From assembly GCA_934087065.1 (NCBI GenBank), contig CAKOIS010000020.1:1-12073 (forward strand): a DNA stretch of 12,073 nucleotides, read 5' to 3'. The DNA comes from an uncultured Bacilli bacterium. Lineage in GTDB: Bacteria; Bacillota_I; Bacilli_A; RF39; UBA660. Within the stretch, counting starts at the first letter, position 1. Each line of letters starts with the position of its first letter. A program made the translations under genes and the position numbers. The notes beneath the pieces are model-generated. The model did not search any database, had not been told where the DNA came from, and worked only from the letters and a program-made list of their open reading frames with translations. Shown here piece by piece: positions 1 through 7,407 of the stretch.

Positions 1-504
1 GAAGACGGAGTTAAAAGAGAGATATTTGAAAAAAGTGGCTTAACTGATGTAAATGTTTATTTTTCAGGAGTGTTTGACGAAATTGATAGAAGTCCTGTTA
101 GAAGAATGATAGCTTTAACTTATGTTGGACTAATAGACGCGAATAAAGTTCAAGTATTAAAGAAAACTCTTAAAACTAATAATTCTGACTGGGTCCCAAT
201 TGACAAAGTTCAAAATTTGGCAGGTGACCATAACAAGATTCTATTAAAAGGCCTAGATACATTAAAAGAACTAATTGTAACAACTGACATATTAAAAAGC
301 TTATTTCCGAGTGGTGTAACTATTCCTGAAATACAAAAGACTTATGAAAGTATACTAAATAAGTCATTTGATAGACGAAACTTCAGAAAGAAACTTCTTA
401 GTCTAGGTATAATAGAAGACACTAATAAATATATGGTATTTGAAGGGAAAAAACCTGCTAAGTTATATAGATTTAATAAAAAGAAAAATAAGAATGTATT
501 ATAA
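1..504 (+). CDS. nrtR: NrtR-family NUDIX/winged-helix regulator, 5'-truncated by window edge
   Basis: The reading frame is open from base 1 and has no start in the window, so this is the C-terminal 167 residues of a longer protein. The visible N-terminus contains the second half of a Nudix box (REIFEKSGL), where the usual REUXEEXGU pattern has Lys in place of one catalytic Glu. NrtR proteins typically have a Nudix domain that senses ADP-ribose-type ligands rather than hydrolysing them, followed by a winged helix that represses NAD-related genes. The C-terminal part fits closely: a DRRNFRKKLLSLGII recognition segment, then a wing ending in GKKPAKLYRF, both typical of the family. Its usual NAD-metabolism targets are not in this window and may lie upstream. 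A 53-bp gap separates it from the next gene. Family call is confident; ligand and targets are inferred. Confidence 0.85.
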   Translation, partial: EDGVKREIFEKSGLTDVNVYFSGVFDEIDRSPVRRMIALTYVGLIDANKVQVLKKTLKTNNSDWVPIDKVQNLAGDHNKILLKGLDTLKELIVTTDILKSLFPSGVTIPEIQKTYESILNKSFDRRNFRKKLLSLGIIEDTNKYMVFEGKKPAKLYRFNKKKNKNVL

Positions 505-529
505 ATACATTTTTATAAAGAAAACATAA

Positions 530-544
530 GCGTATAAAATACGC
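530..544. promoter_or_regulatory. Perfect dyad GCGTAT-AAA-ATACGC directly before a strong Shine-Dalgarno
   Basis: Six perfect base pairs flank a 3-base loop. The dyad ends two bases before the AAGGAGG ribosome-binding site (547-553) of the HAD-family gene. The centre also reads TATAAAAT, which could be a -10 element, but the -35 region (about 510-515, TTTTTA) is poor. It may be an operator, a promoter with dyad symmetry, or a small mRNA hairpin; the sequence does not decide. Confidence 0.4.
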
Positions 545-557
545 ATAAGGAGGAAAA

Positions 558-1076
558 ATGAAAGATTTGTATATTGATTTTGATGGAGTAATTAAAGATA
601 CTATAAAAGTATCTTACAAAATGATGGAAGATGAAAAAATTGATTTAAGAGATCGACCTAAAGTAATTGAATTCTATAAGCAACTTGACTGGGAATACTT
701 ACTTAAAATAAGTGCTGAAATAAAAAATGCTTATCATTTTATAAATATAATCTCAGAAGAAGGTACTTTTAGTCCAAAAATACTTACAACAGTTAATTCT
801 CTTAATGAAATAAAAGCAAAACTAAGTGACATAAAAAAGAATTGTAAAAACATCACTGTTATATCAGCCCCATCTGGAATTGAAAAGTCAGTTTTAGTTA
901 ATCCAAAGAACTCTATATTAGTAGATGACTACAGTGGTAACCTAATCTCATGGCAAAATTCTGGTGGAATTTCAGTGAAATTTGCAAACGAAACAAGTAG
1001 TGAATTTACCACAATTAATACTCTAGAAGTATTTACTGAAAAAGAAATATGCAAAAATTTATGTTTAAGGAGGTAA
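558..1076 (+). CDS. HAD-superfamily phosphatase, 5'-nucleotidase-like
   Basis: This 172-residue protein starts at an ATG 4 bases after a consensus AAGGAGG. The N-terminal YIDFDGV gives the HAD motif I Asp pair, nucleophile D7 and acid/base D9. A helical insertion (about residues 13-75) follows, in the place of a C1 cap. ILTT near 76-79 can serve as motif II, and ILVDDYSGNLISW around residues 120-132 supplies the motif IV acidic pair D123/D124. Size and spacing resemble 5'(3')-deoxyribonucleotidase-like HAD proteins, which remove phosphate from (deoxy)nucleotides in the cytoplasm. The substrate cannot be read from the sequence. It leads a tight same-strand gene set, and its 3' end carries the SD for the next gene. 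HAD membership is secure; nucleotidase activity is an inference. Confidence 0.8.
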   Translation: MKDLYIDFDGVIKDTIKVSYKMMEDEKIDLRDRPKVIEFYKQLDWEYLLKISAEIKNAYHFINIISEEGTFSPKILTTVNSLNEIKAKLSDIKKNCKNITVISAPSGIEKSVLVNPKNSILVDDYSGNLISWQNSGGISVKFANETSSEFTTINTLEVFTEKEICKNLCLRR

Positions 1077-1080
1077 TCTA

Positions 1081-1608
1081 ATGAAAGAAGATATAAGAAA
1101 CTTAGCATTAGAAAAATTAAAAGCTCTCAAAAATGAAAGAGAAGAGTTGTTGTCACTACAAAAAGAACTAAACGATTTAAAAGAAAATGACTTAGTCAAA
1201 AGGTACTTATTTTTATCTGGTTTTTTAAGCAAAATTAATATAGAAAATGATAAAGAGTTAATATTAACTGCCTTTAATTCTCTAGTTAGAAACAACGAAT
1301 GCACCCACGACATATGGGTATATCTAGGTAGCTTTTATTACGTAGACGATATGTTTAGGTCATATAGTATAAAAGTTCCAAACGAAAGTGATAAAAAGTT
1401 TGAGTATAATCTGTATGGATGTTTGGAATGTGACGAAACAGTAGAAACTAGTGACTTTATAAAATTTGAAAGCGAGCACATATGTTTAAAAACAAGAAAA
1501 TATGTTAACATCTATGAGCTAAGAAAGCAATATTTTGAATATTTAACTGAAATGAATGTAGACGAAACAGTCAAGAAATTAACGAGTATGTTTGGAGGTG
1601 TATTATGA
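1081..1608 (+). CDS. Uncharacterised protein with N-terminal coiled coil and Cys/His knuckle
   Basis: I do not recognise this 175-residue protein. The ATG follows an AAGGAGGTAATCTA ribosome-binding region that overlaps the previous stop, leaving only 4 bases between genes. Residues about 8-37 are rich in Lys, Glu and Leu with heptad spacing and probably form a helix or coiled coil. The middle has C74-x-H76 and then C114-x-x-C117 (context YGCLECDE), with H133 and C135 further on. This arrangement could bind one zinc ion, as in a zinc-ribbon-like fold. Between the pairs lies an aromatic stretch (IWVYLGSFYYVDDMF). There is no signal peptide or membrane segment, so it is predicted cytoplasmic. 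Its TGA stop overlaps the next ATG as ATGA, so it is likely translationally coupled to the following gene. It is clearly a real gene by SD, packing and codon pattern; function unknown. Confidence 0.75.
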   Translation: MKEDIRNLALEKLKALKNEREELLSLQKELNDLKENDLVKRYLFLSGFLSKINIENDKELILTAFNSLVRNNECTHDIWVYLGSFYYVDDMFRSYSIKVPNESDKKFEYNLYGCLECDETVETSDFIKFESEHICLKTRKYVNIYELRKQYFEYLTEMNVDETVKKLTSMFGGVL

Positions 1609-2264
1609 GCTGTTTATATTATTATTCACTTAATGATGGAAATGTAGAAAAATACAAAATTAGTATTGACGAAGAAAAACTAAGCAAGATAAAAGATAAA
1701 AGTATTTATAAATGTGGCAAAAAAGAAAAAGTGAGTTATAATAGTACTAGATTTTTTAAAGATAATAAGTATTATACTGGTTTTAAACAAACAGAAATGG
1801 GATGGAGAGAATATAATGATGGACCTGATGAAAGACTTTATAATTATAGCTATATTGAATATGAACCTACTTATTTATCAAAACTAATAGATATTATCAT
1901 AAGTTCAAGAAGCGAAAAAGCAATAAGAGAATTATTTCAAATGGACTTATCTAAAGAATTTTGTGGCTTTCAAAAAGAAATAAACGATATACTTAATAAA
2001 GCTAGCAAGATAAGTGACAGTGACTACAAAAATAAGATAAACGCTTTAAACGAATTAAAAAACATTTATGAAAAGCAAGAATTTAATAGTGACAGAGAGG
2101 ACATAAGCATATACTATAAAGAAGCTTTCACTTGCTTCCATGTTGAACTAATAGATAAGATTAGATTAGAAGAATATAACAAAGTTATTAGTTTTATTAA
2201 CGGTACACCATTTACAAACGATAAAGTTTGTGATTTAATATTAAGAATGAAGGAGATGTTTTAA
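1605..2264 (+). CDS. Uncharacterised 219-residue protein
   Basis: The start ATG overlaps the previous stop (ATGA), and GGAGG in the upstream gene's last codons acts as its ribosome-binding site, so coupling to the upstream gene is likely. No family is recognised. The N-terminal half (1-90) is rich in Tyr and Lys and looks beta-structured, with an aromatic cluster TGFKQTEMGWREYNDG around residues 58-74. The C-terminal half (about 90-219) is predicted mainly helical and charged. No signal peptide, membrane segment, nucleotide-binding loop or metal-binding cluster is evident. The stop codon is immediately followed by the next ATG. Its place between two other unknown genes suggests the three products work together, but nothing here reveals the task. 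Confidence 0.7.
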   Translation: MSCLYYYSLNDGNVEKYKISIDEEKLSKIKDKSIYKCGKKEKVSYNSTRFFKDNKYYTGFKQTEMGWREYNDGPDERLYNYSYIEYEPTYLSKLIDIIISSRSEKAIRELFQMDLSKEFCGFQKEINDILNKASKISDSDYKNKINALNELKNIYEKQEFNSDREDISIYYKEAFTCFHVELIDKIRLEEYNKVISFINGTPFTNDKVCDLILRMKEMF

Positions 2265-2864
2265 ATGGATAGTTATATTAGCTTTAGATATTTAAACAAA
2301 AAATTATTAGACCAATATAAAGGTTTGGTGCCAGTTGAAATTGAATGTTCTAGAAGACACTATAATGGAGTAGACTATGATACTTACTCATATTCAACAA
2401 TTGTATATTATAAGAAAGAAAATTTTAATCCTAAAAACTATAAAAATGTTAAAACTTTTGGTAATGAGTTAACAGTTATAGACTTTGAATACGATTTTGA
2501 AGATTATATGAACTTTATTAAAGACTGTGAATTCAAATTAAGAGACGAAATAGTAGATAAACCATTTGGTATTTACTTATTTCAAGTAAACCATCACGTA
2601 GTAAAAGACGGAAAATGCTTACTTGTTAATACCAAAGATAACAAATATGATTTAGATAATTTTGTTATGAGTGTAGTAGAAGAACTAAACTTATTAAGTG
2701 AGTCTTCTAGAAAAAAGATTATATCACAGTATGAACTAATAAGGTATAAACTATTTAAGGGTGAAGAATTAAGTAGAAAAGAATATGATTTATTAAGTAG
2801 TTTATTAGATAAAGACATAGAGGAAAAATTAGAAGAACTAACTGTATTAAAGCTTAGCTTATAA
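2265..2864 (+). CDS. Uncharacterised 199-residue protein
   Basis: The ATG directly abuts the TAA of the preceding gene, and AAGGAG in that gene's final codons is the likely ribosome-binding site. I do not recognise the family. Residues 1-75 are rich in aromatic residues and look beta-structured (CSRRHYNGVDYDTYSYS). Residues 80-130 alternate, with a QVNHHVV stretch carrying two adjacent His. Residues about 130-199 are strongly helical and charged, with Leu spacing compatible with a coiled coil. No signal peptide or transmembrane helix is seen. It is the last member of the three-gene block of unknowns, followed after 18 bases by the histidine phosphatase gene. Real-gene status is supported by packing and SD; function unknown. 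Confidence 0.7.
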   Translation: MDSYISFRYLNKKLLDQYKGLVPVEIECSRRHYNGVDYDTYSYSTIVYYKKENFNPKNYKNVKTFGNELTVIDFEYDFEDYMNFIKDCEFKLRDEIVDKPFGIYLFQVNHHVVKDGKCLLVNTKDNKYDLDNFVMSVVEELNLLSESSRKKIISQYELIRYKLFKGEELSRKEYDLLSSLLDKDIEEKLEELTVLKLSL

Positions 2865-2882
2865 TAAAGGGGGGATAAAAAT

Positions 2883-3440
2883 ATGATATATTTAATGAGA
2901 CATGGGCATGAAGATGAAGGATTTATCGGTGGTTGGAGTGATACACATTTAACTCAAAAAGGTGTAAATGAAAGCGTAAATGCTGGGAACTTTATTGTTA
3001 ATAAAGGGTTAGTTATTAACAAAATATTGTCAAGTGATATAACAAGAGCAAAAGAAACAGCAAGGATTATTAATTCGAAATTAAATGTCCCTTTGGAAAT
3101 AACAAAACTTTTAAATGAACAAGATAAAGGTATTATTAATGGTATTCCTTTACAAATGGCTGAAGAGTACTATAGTGAATTTATTAATACAGAAGATATT
3201 TACAAAAGGTTTCCAGAAGGAGAAAGTTTAAGCGATTTTTATAATAGAATACTTTATTATTTTCATGATATTTTAAAAGAAGATAATACTCTTTTAGTAA
3301 CTCATAGTGGTGTCATTAATATGATTTACTATATTCTTACTAATACAAAGTTAGGCTATAATAAGAAAGGATTTAATGTAACTCACTCTAGTATTCACGA
3401 ATATGATCCAACATTAAAGAAAATAAAAAGAATATATTAG
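2883..3440 (+). CDS. Histidine phosphatase (phosphoglycerate mutase-like) family protein
   Basis: This 185-residue protein has the branch-1 histidine phosphatase signature: R6-H7-G8 with H7 as the phosphate-accepting nucleophile, R55 in the SSDITRAKETA segment, acidic E79 in LLNEQ, and H141 in LLVTHSG. The length fits single-domain CobC/PhoE-like members, which remove phosphate from small cytoplasmic metabolites. The exact substrate cannot be assigned, and true glycolytic phosphoglycerate mutases are longer. A very purine-rich SD (AAAGGGGGG, 2866-2874) precedes the ATG. It is the last gene of the leftward string and ends at a strong hairpin shared with the convergent regulator gene. A link to the HAD phosphatase of the same string is possible but not demonstrated. 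Confidence 0.85.
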   Translation: MIYLMRHGHEDEGFIGGWSDTHLTQKGVNESVNAGNFIVNKGLVINKILSSDITRAKETARIINSKLNVPLEITKLLNEQDKGIINGIPLQMAEEYYSEFINTEDIYKRFPEGESLSDFYNRILYYFHDILKEDNTLLVTHSGVINMIYYILTNTKLGYNKKGFNVTHSSIHEYDPTLKKIKRIY

Positions 3441-3448
3441 AAAAAAAG

Positions 3449-3486
3449 TAAAATAAGGCGTTTTTAAACATGAACGCCTTATTTTA
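3449..3486. terminator. Bidirectional intrinsic terminator between convergent genes
   Basis: Perfect 14-bp stem (3449-3462 with 3473-3486) and a 10-base loop, with the A/T tracts inside the stem giving U-runs in both directions. The right arm contains the stop codon of the convergent regulator gene. Confidence 0.85.
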
Positions 3487-4122
3487 GTTTAAATAATAAA
3501 GTAGTTTTACTTTCTTACCTTTTGTTTCAATTAGTCCGTCATCTTTTAAGTTTTTAATTTCTCTTGACAAAGCACTTCTATTAACTGCTAGGTAGTCAGC
3601 TAGTTCTGTATAACTAATTGGTAGATAAATAACTTTTGAACCTGTTTTCTTACTTAATATTCTAAAATAATCTAAAAGCTTATCTCTTATACTTTTATTT
3701 GATAAAACTTCAATTCTTTCATTTGCTTTAGTAATTATATTTGTAAGTATATTTATCAAATTTTTTAAAAATTGACTATAAAAAGTAAAACGATTTTCCT
3801 TCATATTTAAAATTGAATTAAAGTCTATTATTACAACTCTTGTTTCTTCTTTAGTAATTACTTGATATTCTTCATTTTTTAACGGATAACTAAGACTACC
3901 AAATAACGAATTTTCCAAAAAATCTTCAACAATAGTTCTGTTACCTTCAACGTCATTTCTTACTATTTGCAAGTGTCCACTCAAAATTATACACATAAAG
4001 TTATCATTTATCATGTTACTCAATATTTCCTTATTTTTCGGGTATTTATAGCTTATTGCCTCCAAATAAGCTAGCAGTTTTTCCCTGCTTTTTTGGCTAA
4101 TATTATAGAATAATTCGTTCAC
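3484..4122 (-). CDS. Crp/Fnr-family transcriptional regulator
   Basis: This is a 212-residue protein starting at GTG, with AGGTGAT as ribosome-binding site about 6 bases upstream; the ATG at 4129-4127 is followed at once by a stop and is excluded. Residues about 15-110 form the cNMP-binding-type beta barrel (ILSGHLQIVRNDVEGNRTIVEDF, then NSLFGSL). A long dimerisation helix spans about 112-140, and a winged helix-turn-helix spans about 145-210 with recognition segment NRSALSREIKNL (181-192). Only one Cys (C44) is present, so an FNR-type iron-sulphur cluster cannot form, and an oxygen signal would need another mechanism. It is divergent from nrdD with a perfect palindrome between the two, so it probably controls nrdDG and itself. 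The effector is unknown. Confidence 0.88.
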   Translation of the reverse strand: MNELFYNISQKSREKLLAYLEAISYKYPKNKEILSNMINDNFMCIILSGHLQIVRNDVEGNRTIVEDFLENSLFGSLSYPLKNEEYQVITKEETRVVIIDFNSILNMKENRFTFYSQFLKNLINILTNIITKANERIEVLSNKSIRDKLLDYFRILSKKTGSKVIYLPISYTELADYLAVNRSALSREIKNLKDDGLIETKGKKVKLLYYLN

Positions 4123-4140
4123 TTTACATCACCTAAAATT

Positions 4141-4169
4141 ATTTTATCAAATTTTTATAATTGTTGCAA
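4141..4169 (-). promoter_or_regulatory. Predicted promoter of the Crp/Fnr-type regulator gene
   Basis: On the minus strand, TTGCAA (4169-4164) and TAAAAT (4146-4141) are separated by exactly 17 bases. The -35 lies inside the palindrome at 4162-4177, so a protein bound there would block RNA polymerase. The implied leader is very short, about 12 bases. Confidence 0.55.
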
Positions 4170-4177
4170 TTGCAACA
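4162..4177. promoter_or_regulatory. Crp/Fnr-type operator: 16-bp perfect palindrome TGTTGCAATTGCAACA
   Basis: A perfect palindrome in the divergent spacer. Size and symmetry fit a Crp/Fnr dimer site. Its centre lies about 42.5 bp upstream of the predicted nrdD start site (about 4212), the classic class II activator position. It also covers the -35 of the divergent regulator promoter. Binding by the adjacent regulator is inferred from position. Confidence 0.7.
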
Positions 4178-4205
4178 TTAACTTTTATATATGATGTTGT
4201 ATAAT
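4177..4205 (+). promoter_or_regulatory. Predicted nrdD promoter with weak -35
   Basis: A perfect TATAAT lies at 4200-4205. At 17-base spacing the -35 is only ATTAAC (4177-4182), a poor match, which fits a promoter that needs an activator bound just upstream at 4162-4177. No NrdR-box pair is recognisable in the spacer. Confidence 0.55.
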
Positions 4206-4240
4206 TGACTTATAAAAATGATAAGAGAGAGGTAAACAAA

Positions 4241-6424
4241 ATGAAGGTAATTAAAAGAGACGGACACATGGTAGACTACTGTCCAGAGAAAATTGAACAA
4301 GCTATTATGAAAGCAAACAACGAAGTAGAGGAAGAAGATCAAGCAAGTAGTACTCAAATTAAAAATATTATTAAATATATAGAGAAACTTGGCAAAAAAA
4401 GAATACTAGTTGAAGATATCCAAGACATTATTGAAATGAAACTTATGAGTCAAGGAAAATATGAACTTGCAAAACATTATATTACTTATAGATATACTAG
4501 AGAATTAGTAAGAAGAAGTAATACTACTGACCAATCAATTAAAGAGTTAATTGATGGAGAAAGTGAATATTGGAATACAGAAAACTCAAATAAAAATGCT
4601 AAAGTAGTAACAACACAAAGAGACTACTTAGCAGGTATAACTAGTACAGATATAACTAGAAGATTTTTACTACCAGAAGATATAGTTGAAGCACATGATG
4701 CAGGTATAATACACTTTCATGATGCTGACTATTTTGCACAAAATGCATTACATAACTGTGACTTAGTAAACCTAGAAGATATGCTTCAAAATGGAACTAG
4801 CATTAATGGGGTAATGATAGAAAAACCACATAGATTTTTAACAGCTATGACAATAGCAACTCAAATAATTACTGCAGTTAGTAGTAGTCAATATGGTGGT
4901 GTTACAATAACTTTAACACATCTAGCACCATTTGTTAGAGAAAGCTATAATAGATATCTAGACAAATATAAAAAGAGAAAATTAAGTAAAGAACAATGTG
5001 AAAAGTTTGCAATGGAAGATACTAAAAAAGAAATAGTAGATGGAGTACAAACTTTCCAATATCAAGTTAATTCAATGACTACTACTAATGGTCAAGCACC
5101 ATTTTTAAGTGTATGTATGTATTTAGGAGAGACTACAGAATATAAAGAAGAACTATCTTGGATTATAGAAGAGTTCTTGCACCAACGTATATTAGGTATG
5201 AAAAATGAACAAGGTGTATATATTACTCCAGCATTTCCAAAACTTCTTTATGTGCTAGAAGAAGATAACATTAATAAAAATAGTAAATATTACTACTTAA
5301 CTAAACTAGCAGCAGAATGTACAGCTAAGAGAATGGTACCAGACTATATCAGTGAAAAAATAATGAAAGAATTAAAAATCGACAAAAATGGAAATGGTAA
5401 CTGCTATCCTTGTATGGGTTGTAGAAGTTTCTTAACTCCTTATGTTGATGAAAATGGTAAACCTAAATACTATGGCAGATTTAACCAAGGTGTTGTTACA
5501 ATTAACTTAGTTGATGCTGCTTTATCAAGTGACAAAGATATGGATACATTCTGGCAAATATTTGAAGAAAGACTTGAGTTATGTCATAAAGCTTTACAAA
5601 TTAGACATAAACGTTTAAGCAAGGCAACAAGTGATGTTGCACCTATTCTTTGGCAACATGGTGCTTTAGCAAGACTTAAAAAGGGAGAAAGTATTCATGA
5701 GCTATTACATAACGGGTATTCAACAATAAGTTTGGGTTATGCGGGGCTTTATGAATGTGTTAAATACATGACAGGACACTCTCACACAGACAATGGAAAG
5801 GGTAAAGAATTTGCTCTTGAAGTTATGGAAAAAATGAATGCTAAATGTAAAGAATGGAAAGAAGTTGAAAACATTGACTATAGTGTTTATGGTACACCAA
5901 TAGAATCAACTACTTATAAATTTGCAAAATGTTTGAAAGACAGGTTTGGTGTTGTTAAAGGTATTACAGATAGAGATTATATCACTAATTCATATCATGT
6001 TCCTGTGTTTGAAGAAATAGATGCATTTACTAAATTAAAACTAGAAAGTGAATTCCAAAAACTTAGTCCAGGTGGAGCAATTAGTTATATAGAAACACCA
6101 AATTTATGCAATAACTTAGATGCAGTTTTGGAAGTTATAACATTTATTTATAACAATATTATGTATGCAGAGTTAAATACAAAGAGTGACTATTGTCAAG
6201 AATGTGGATATACTGGAGAAATATTAATAGATGATAATATGGAATGGTATTGTCCAAACTGTGGAAATAGAGATCACAACAAACTTAACGTAGCAAGACG
6301 TACTTGTGGTTATATAGGTACTAATTTCTGGAATAAAGGAAGAACTCAAGAAATAAAAGAAAGAGTTTTACATATAGACAATAAAGAAGAAAAGGATAAT
6401 AAGTTAGACAAGGAAGAAAAATAA
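4241..6424 (+). CDS. nrdD: Anaerobic (class III) ribonucleoside-triphosphate reductase
   Basis: NrdD reduces ribonucleoside triphosphates to dNTPs without oxygen, using a glycyl radical. The start is the ATG behind GAGAGAGG with 8-base spacing; an in-frame TTG at 4205 lies at the -10 box and is rejected. The product is 727 residues. An N-terminal ATP-cone (MKVIKRDGHMVDY to about residue 90) gives allosteric control. The catalytic barrel includes the finger-loop motif MGCRSFL with C394. The C-terminus has four zinc ligands, C652, C655, C671 and C674, followed by the RTCGY glycyl-radical site with G690. A Lys/Glu-rich tail of about 20 residues follows. The stop overlaps the nrdG start by one base, so activase and reductase are coupled. 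Expression is probably controlled by the divergent Crp/Fnr-type regulator. Confidence 0.97.
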   Translation: MKVIKRDGHMVDYCPEKIEQAIMKANNEVEEEDQASSTQIKNIIKYIEKLGKKRILVEDIQDIIEMKLMSQGKYELAKHYITYRYTRELVRRSNTTDQSIKELIDGESEYWNTENSNKNAKVVTTQRDYLAGITSTDITRRFLLPEDIVEAHDAGIIHFHDADYFAQNALHNCDLVNLEDMLQNGTSINGVMIEKPHRFLTAMTIATQIITAVSSSQYGGVTITLTHLAPFVRESYNRYLDKYKKRKLSKEQCEKFAMEDTKKEIVDGVQTFQYQVNSMTTTNGQAPFLSVCMYLGETTEYKEELSWIIEEFLHQRILGMKNEQGVYITPAFPKLLYVLEEDNINKNSKYYYLTKLAAECTAKRMVPDYISEKIMKELKIDKNGNGNCYPCMGCRSFLTPYVDENGKPKYYGRFNQGVVTINLVDAALSSDKDMDTFWQIFEERLELCHKALQIRHKRLSKATSDVAPILWQHGALARLKKGESIHELLHNGYSTISLGYAGLYECVKYMTGHSHTDNGKGKEFALEVMEKMNAKCKEWKEVENIDYSVYGTPIESTTYKFAKCLKDRFGVVKGITDRDYITNSYHVPVFEEIDAFTKLKLESEFQKLSPGGAISYIETPNLCNNLDAVLEVITFIYNNIMYAELNTKSDYCQECGYTGEILIDDNMEWYCPNCGNRDHNKLNVARRTCGYIGTNFWNKGRTQEIKERVLHIDNKEEKDNKLDKEEK

Positions 6425-6930
6425 TGGCAAGGTATAATTTAATTAGAAAAATGGATATTTCTGACGGACCAGGAATTAGAGTTTCTATATTTATGCAGGG
6501 GTGTGCTTTCCATTGTAAGAATTGTTTTAATAAAGAAACTTGGGACTTTAAATTAGGTCACGAGTTTACTGATGAGACTATTAATAAAGTATTAGACTTA
6601 TGCGATAACGAAGTGGTAAAGGGCTTATCTATTTTAGGAGGTGAGCCACTTCATCCACTTAATATAGAAGCATCTACAAAACTAGCAAGTGCATTTAAAT
6701 GGAGATTTCCTAATAAAGATTTGTGGGTTTGGACAGGTTTCTTGTATGATAGAGATTTAACTGGAAAAGAAATACTAAACTATATAGATGTTTTAGTTGA
6801 TGGACAATATGTAGACGAGTTACATGACTTTAATTTAAAGTGGAGAGGTTCATCTAATCAAAGAGTAATAGACGTAAAAAAAAGTTTAAAGAAAGGAAGT
6901 ATTGTATTACTAGAAAGTGCTTATGAATAA
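6424..6930 (+). CDS. nrdG: Anaerobic ribonucleotide reductase activating enzyme (radical SAM)
   Basis: NrdG binds a [4Fe-4S] cluster and S-adenosylmethionine and abstracts hydrogen from the NrdD glycine to create its radical. The 168-residue length fits the family. The cluster ligands are the C27-x3-C31-x2-C34 motif (QGCAFHCKNCF), preceded by SDGPGIRVSIFMQG, and LSILGGEPL contains the SAM-contacting GGE. The ATG overlaps the nrdD stop as TAATG, with purine-rich AAGGAAG in the end of nrdD as its ribosome-binding site. The dUTPase frame starts inside its last codons, so all three genes are probably one mRNA. Confidence 0.96.
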   Translation: MARYNLIRKMDISDGPGIRVSIFMQGCAFHCKNCFNKETWDFKLGHEFTDETINKVLDLCDNEVVKGLSILGGEPLHPLNIEASTKLASAFKWRFPNKDLWVWTGFLYDRDLTGKEILNYIDVLVDGQYVDELHDFNLKWRGSSNQRVIDVKKSLKKGSIVLLESAYE

Positions 6931-7387
6931 TAGAGATTTTGAAGTAGCTAAAGGTTACGAAAATATGGGAGTTGTTATGCCCGTTAGAAAAACTAAATAT
7001 AGTGCAGGATATGATGTTGAAGCAATAGAAGACACAGTTATTCCACCATTTAAGCCAGGTATGAAACCAACTTTGGTTAAAACTGGACTTAAAGCTTATA
7101 TGGAAAATGATGAGTATTTAATGCTAGTCAACAGGTCAAGTAATCCTGGAAAAAAAGGACTAGTTTTAGCAAATAGTGTTGGAATAATTGATGCTGACTA
7201 TTATAATAATCCTGATAACGATGGACACTTTATGTATGCATATTATAATTATTTTAATGAAGATATAGTTATACATAAAGGTGACGTTATTGGTCAAGCA
7301 ATATTTATGAAATATTTAGTAACTGATACAGATAATGCAACTGGAGAAAGACTTGGAGGATTCGGTTCAACAAGCAAACAAAAATAG
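6923..7387 (+). CDS. dut: dUTP diphosphatase (trimeric dUTPase family)
   Basis: The enzyme hydrolyses dUTP to dUMP, keeping uracil out of DNA and supplying the thymidylate precursor. All five trimeric dUTPase motifs are visible in order over 154 residues: AGYDVEA (28-34), RSS (71-73), GIIDADYYN (87-95), GDVIGQ (120-125) and the C-terminal GGFGST (145-150). About 15 extra residues rich in Tyr/Asn between motifs III and IV make it slightly longer than minimal forms. The ATG at 6923 overlaps the last 8 bases of nrdG; an in-frame GTG at 6917 is the alternative. The SD is weak (AGAAAG), so translation probably depends on ribosomes finishing nrdG. Together with nrdDG it forms a dNTP supply unit and ends at a hairpin terminator. 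Confidence 0.93.
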   Translation: MNNRDFEVAKGYENMGVVMPVRKTKYSAGYDVEAIEDTVIPPFKPGMKPTLVKTGLKAYMENDEYLMLVNRSSNPGKKGLVLANSVGIIDADYYNNPDNDGHFMYAYYNYFNEDIVIHKGDVIGQAIFMKYLVTDTDNATGERLGGFGSTSKQK

Positions 7388-7407
7388 TGAAGAAAATTCA
7401 CTATTTT
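7381..7407. terminator. Bidirectional intrinsic terminator after dut
   Basis: Perfect 11-bp stem (7381-7391 with 7397-7407), GAAAA loop and a T-run on the plus strand, with the complementary A-run serving the convergent gene. The left arm includes the dut stop, and the right arm touches the L,D-transpeptidase stop. Confidence 0.85.

Noticed and set aside
1065..1313. Minus-strand open frame opposite the phosphatase/unknown gene junction
   Set aside because: It is antisense to well-supported plus-strand genes, lacks an SD and has a low-complexity composition typical of a shadow frame.
3484..4122. Classical oxygen-sensing FNR with an iron-sulphur cluster
   Set aside because: The protein has a single Cys (C44) and lacks any N- or C-terminal Cys cluster.
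4205..4240. Upstream TTG start adding 12 residues to NrdD
   Set aside because: The TTG lies at the end of the -10 box, before the predicted transcription start. The ATG at 4241 has proper SD spacing and the family's N-terminus.
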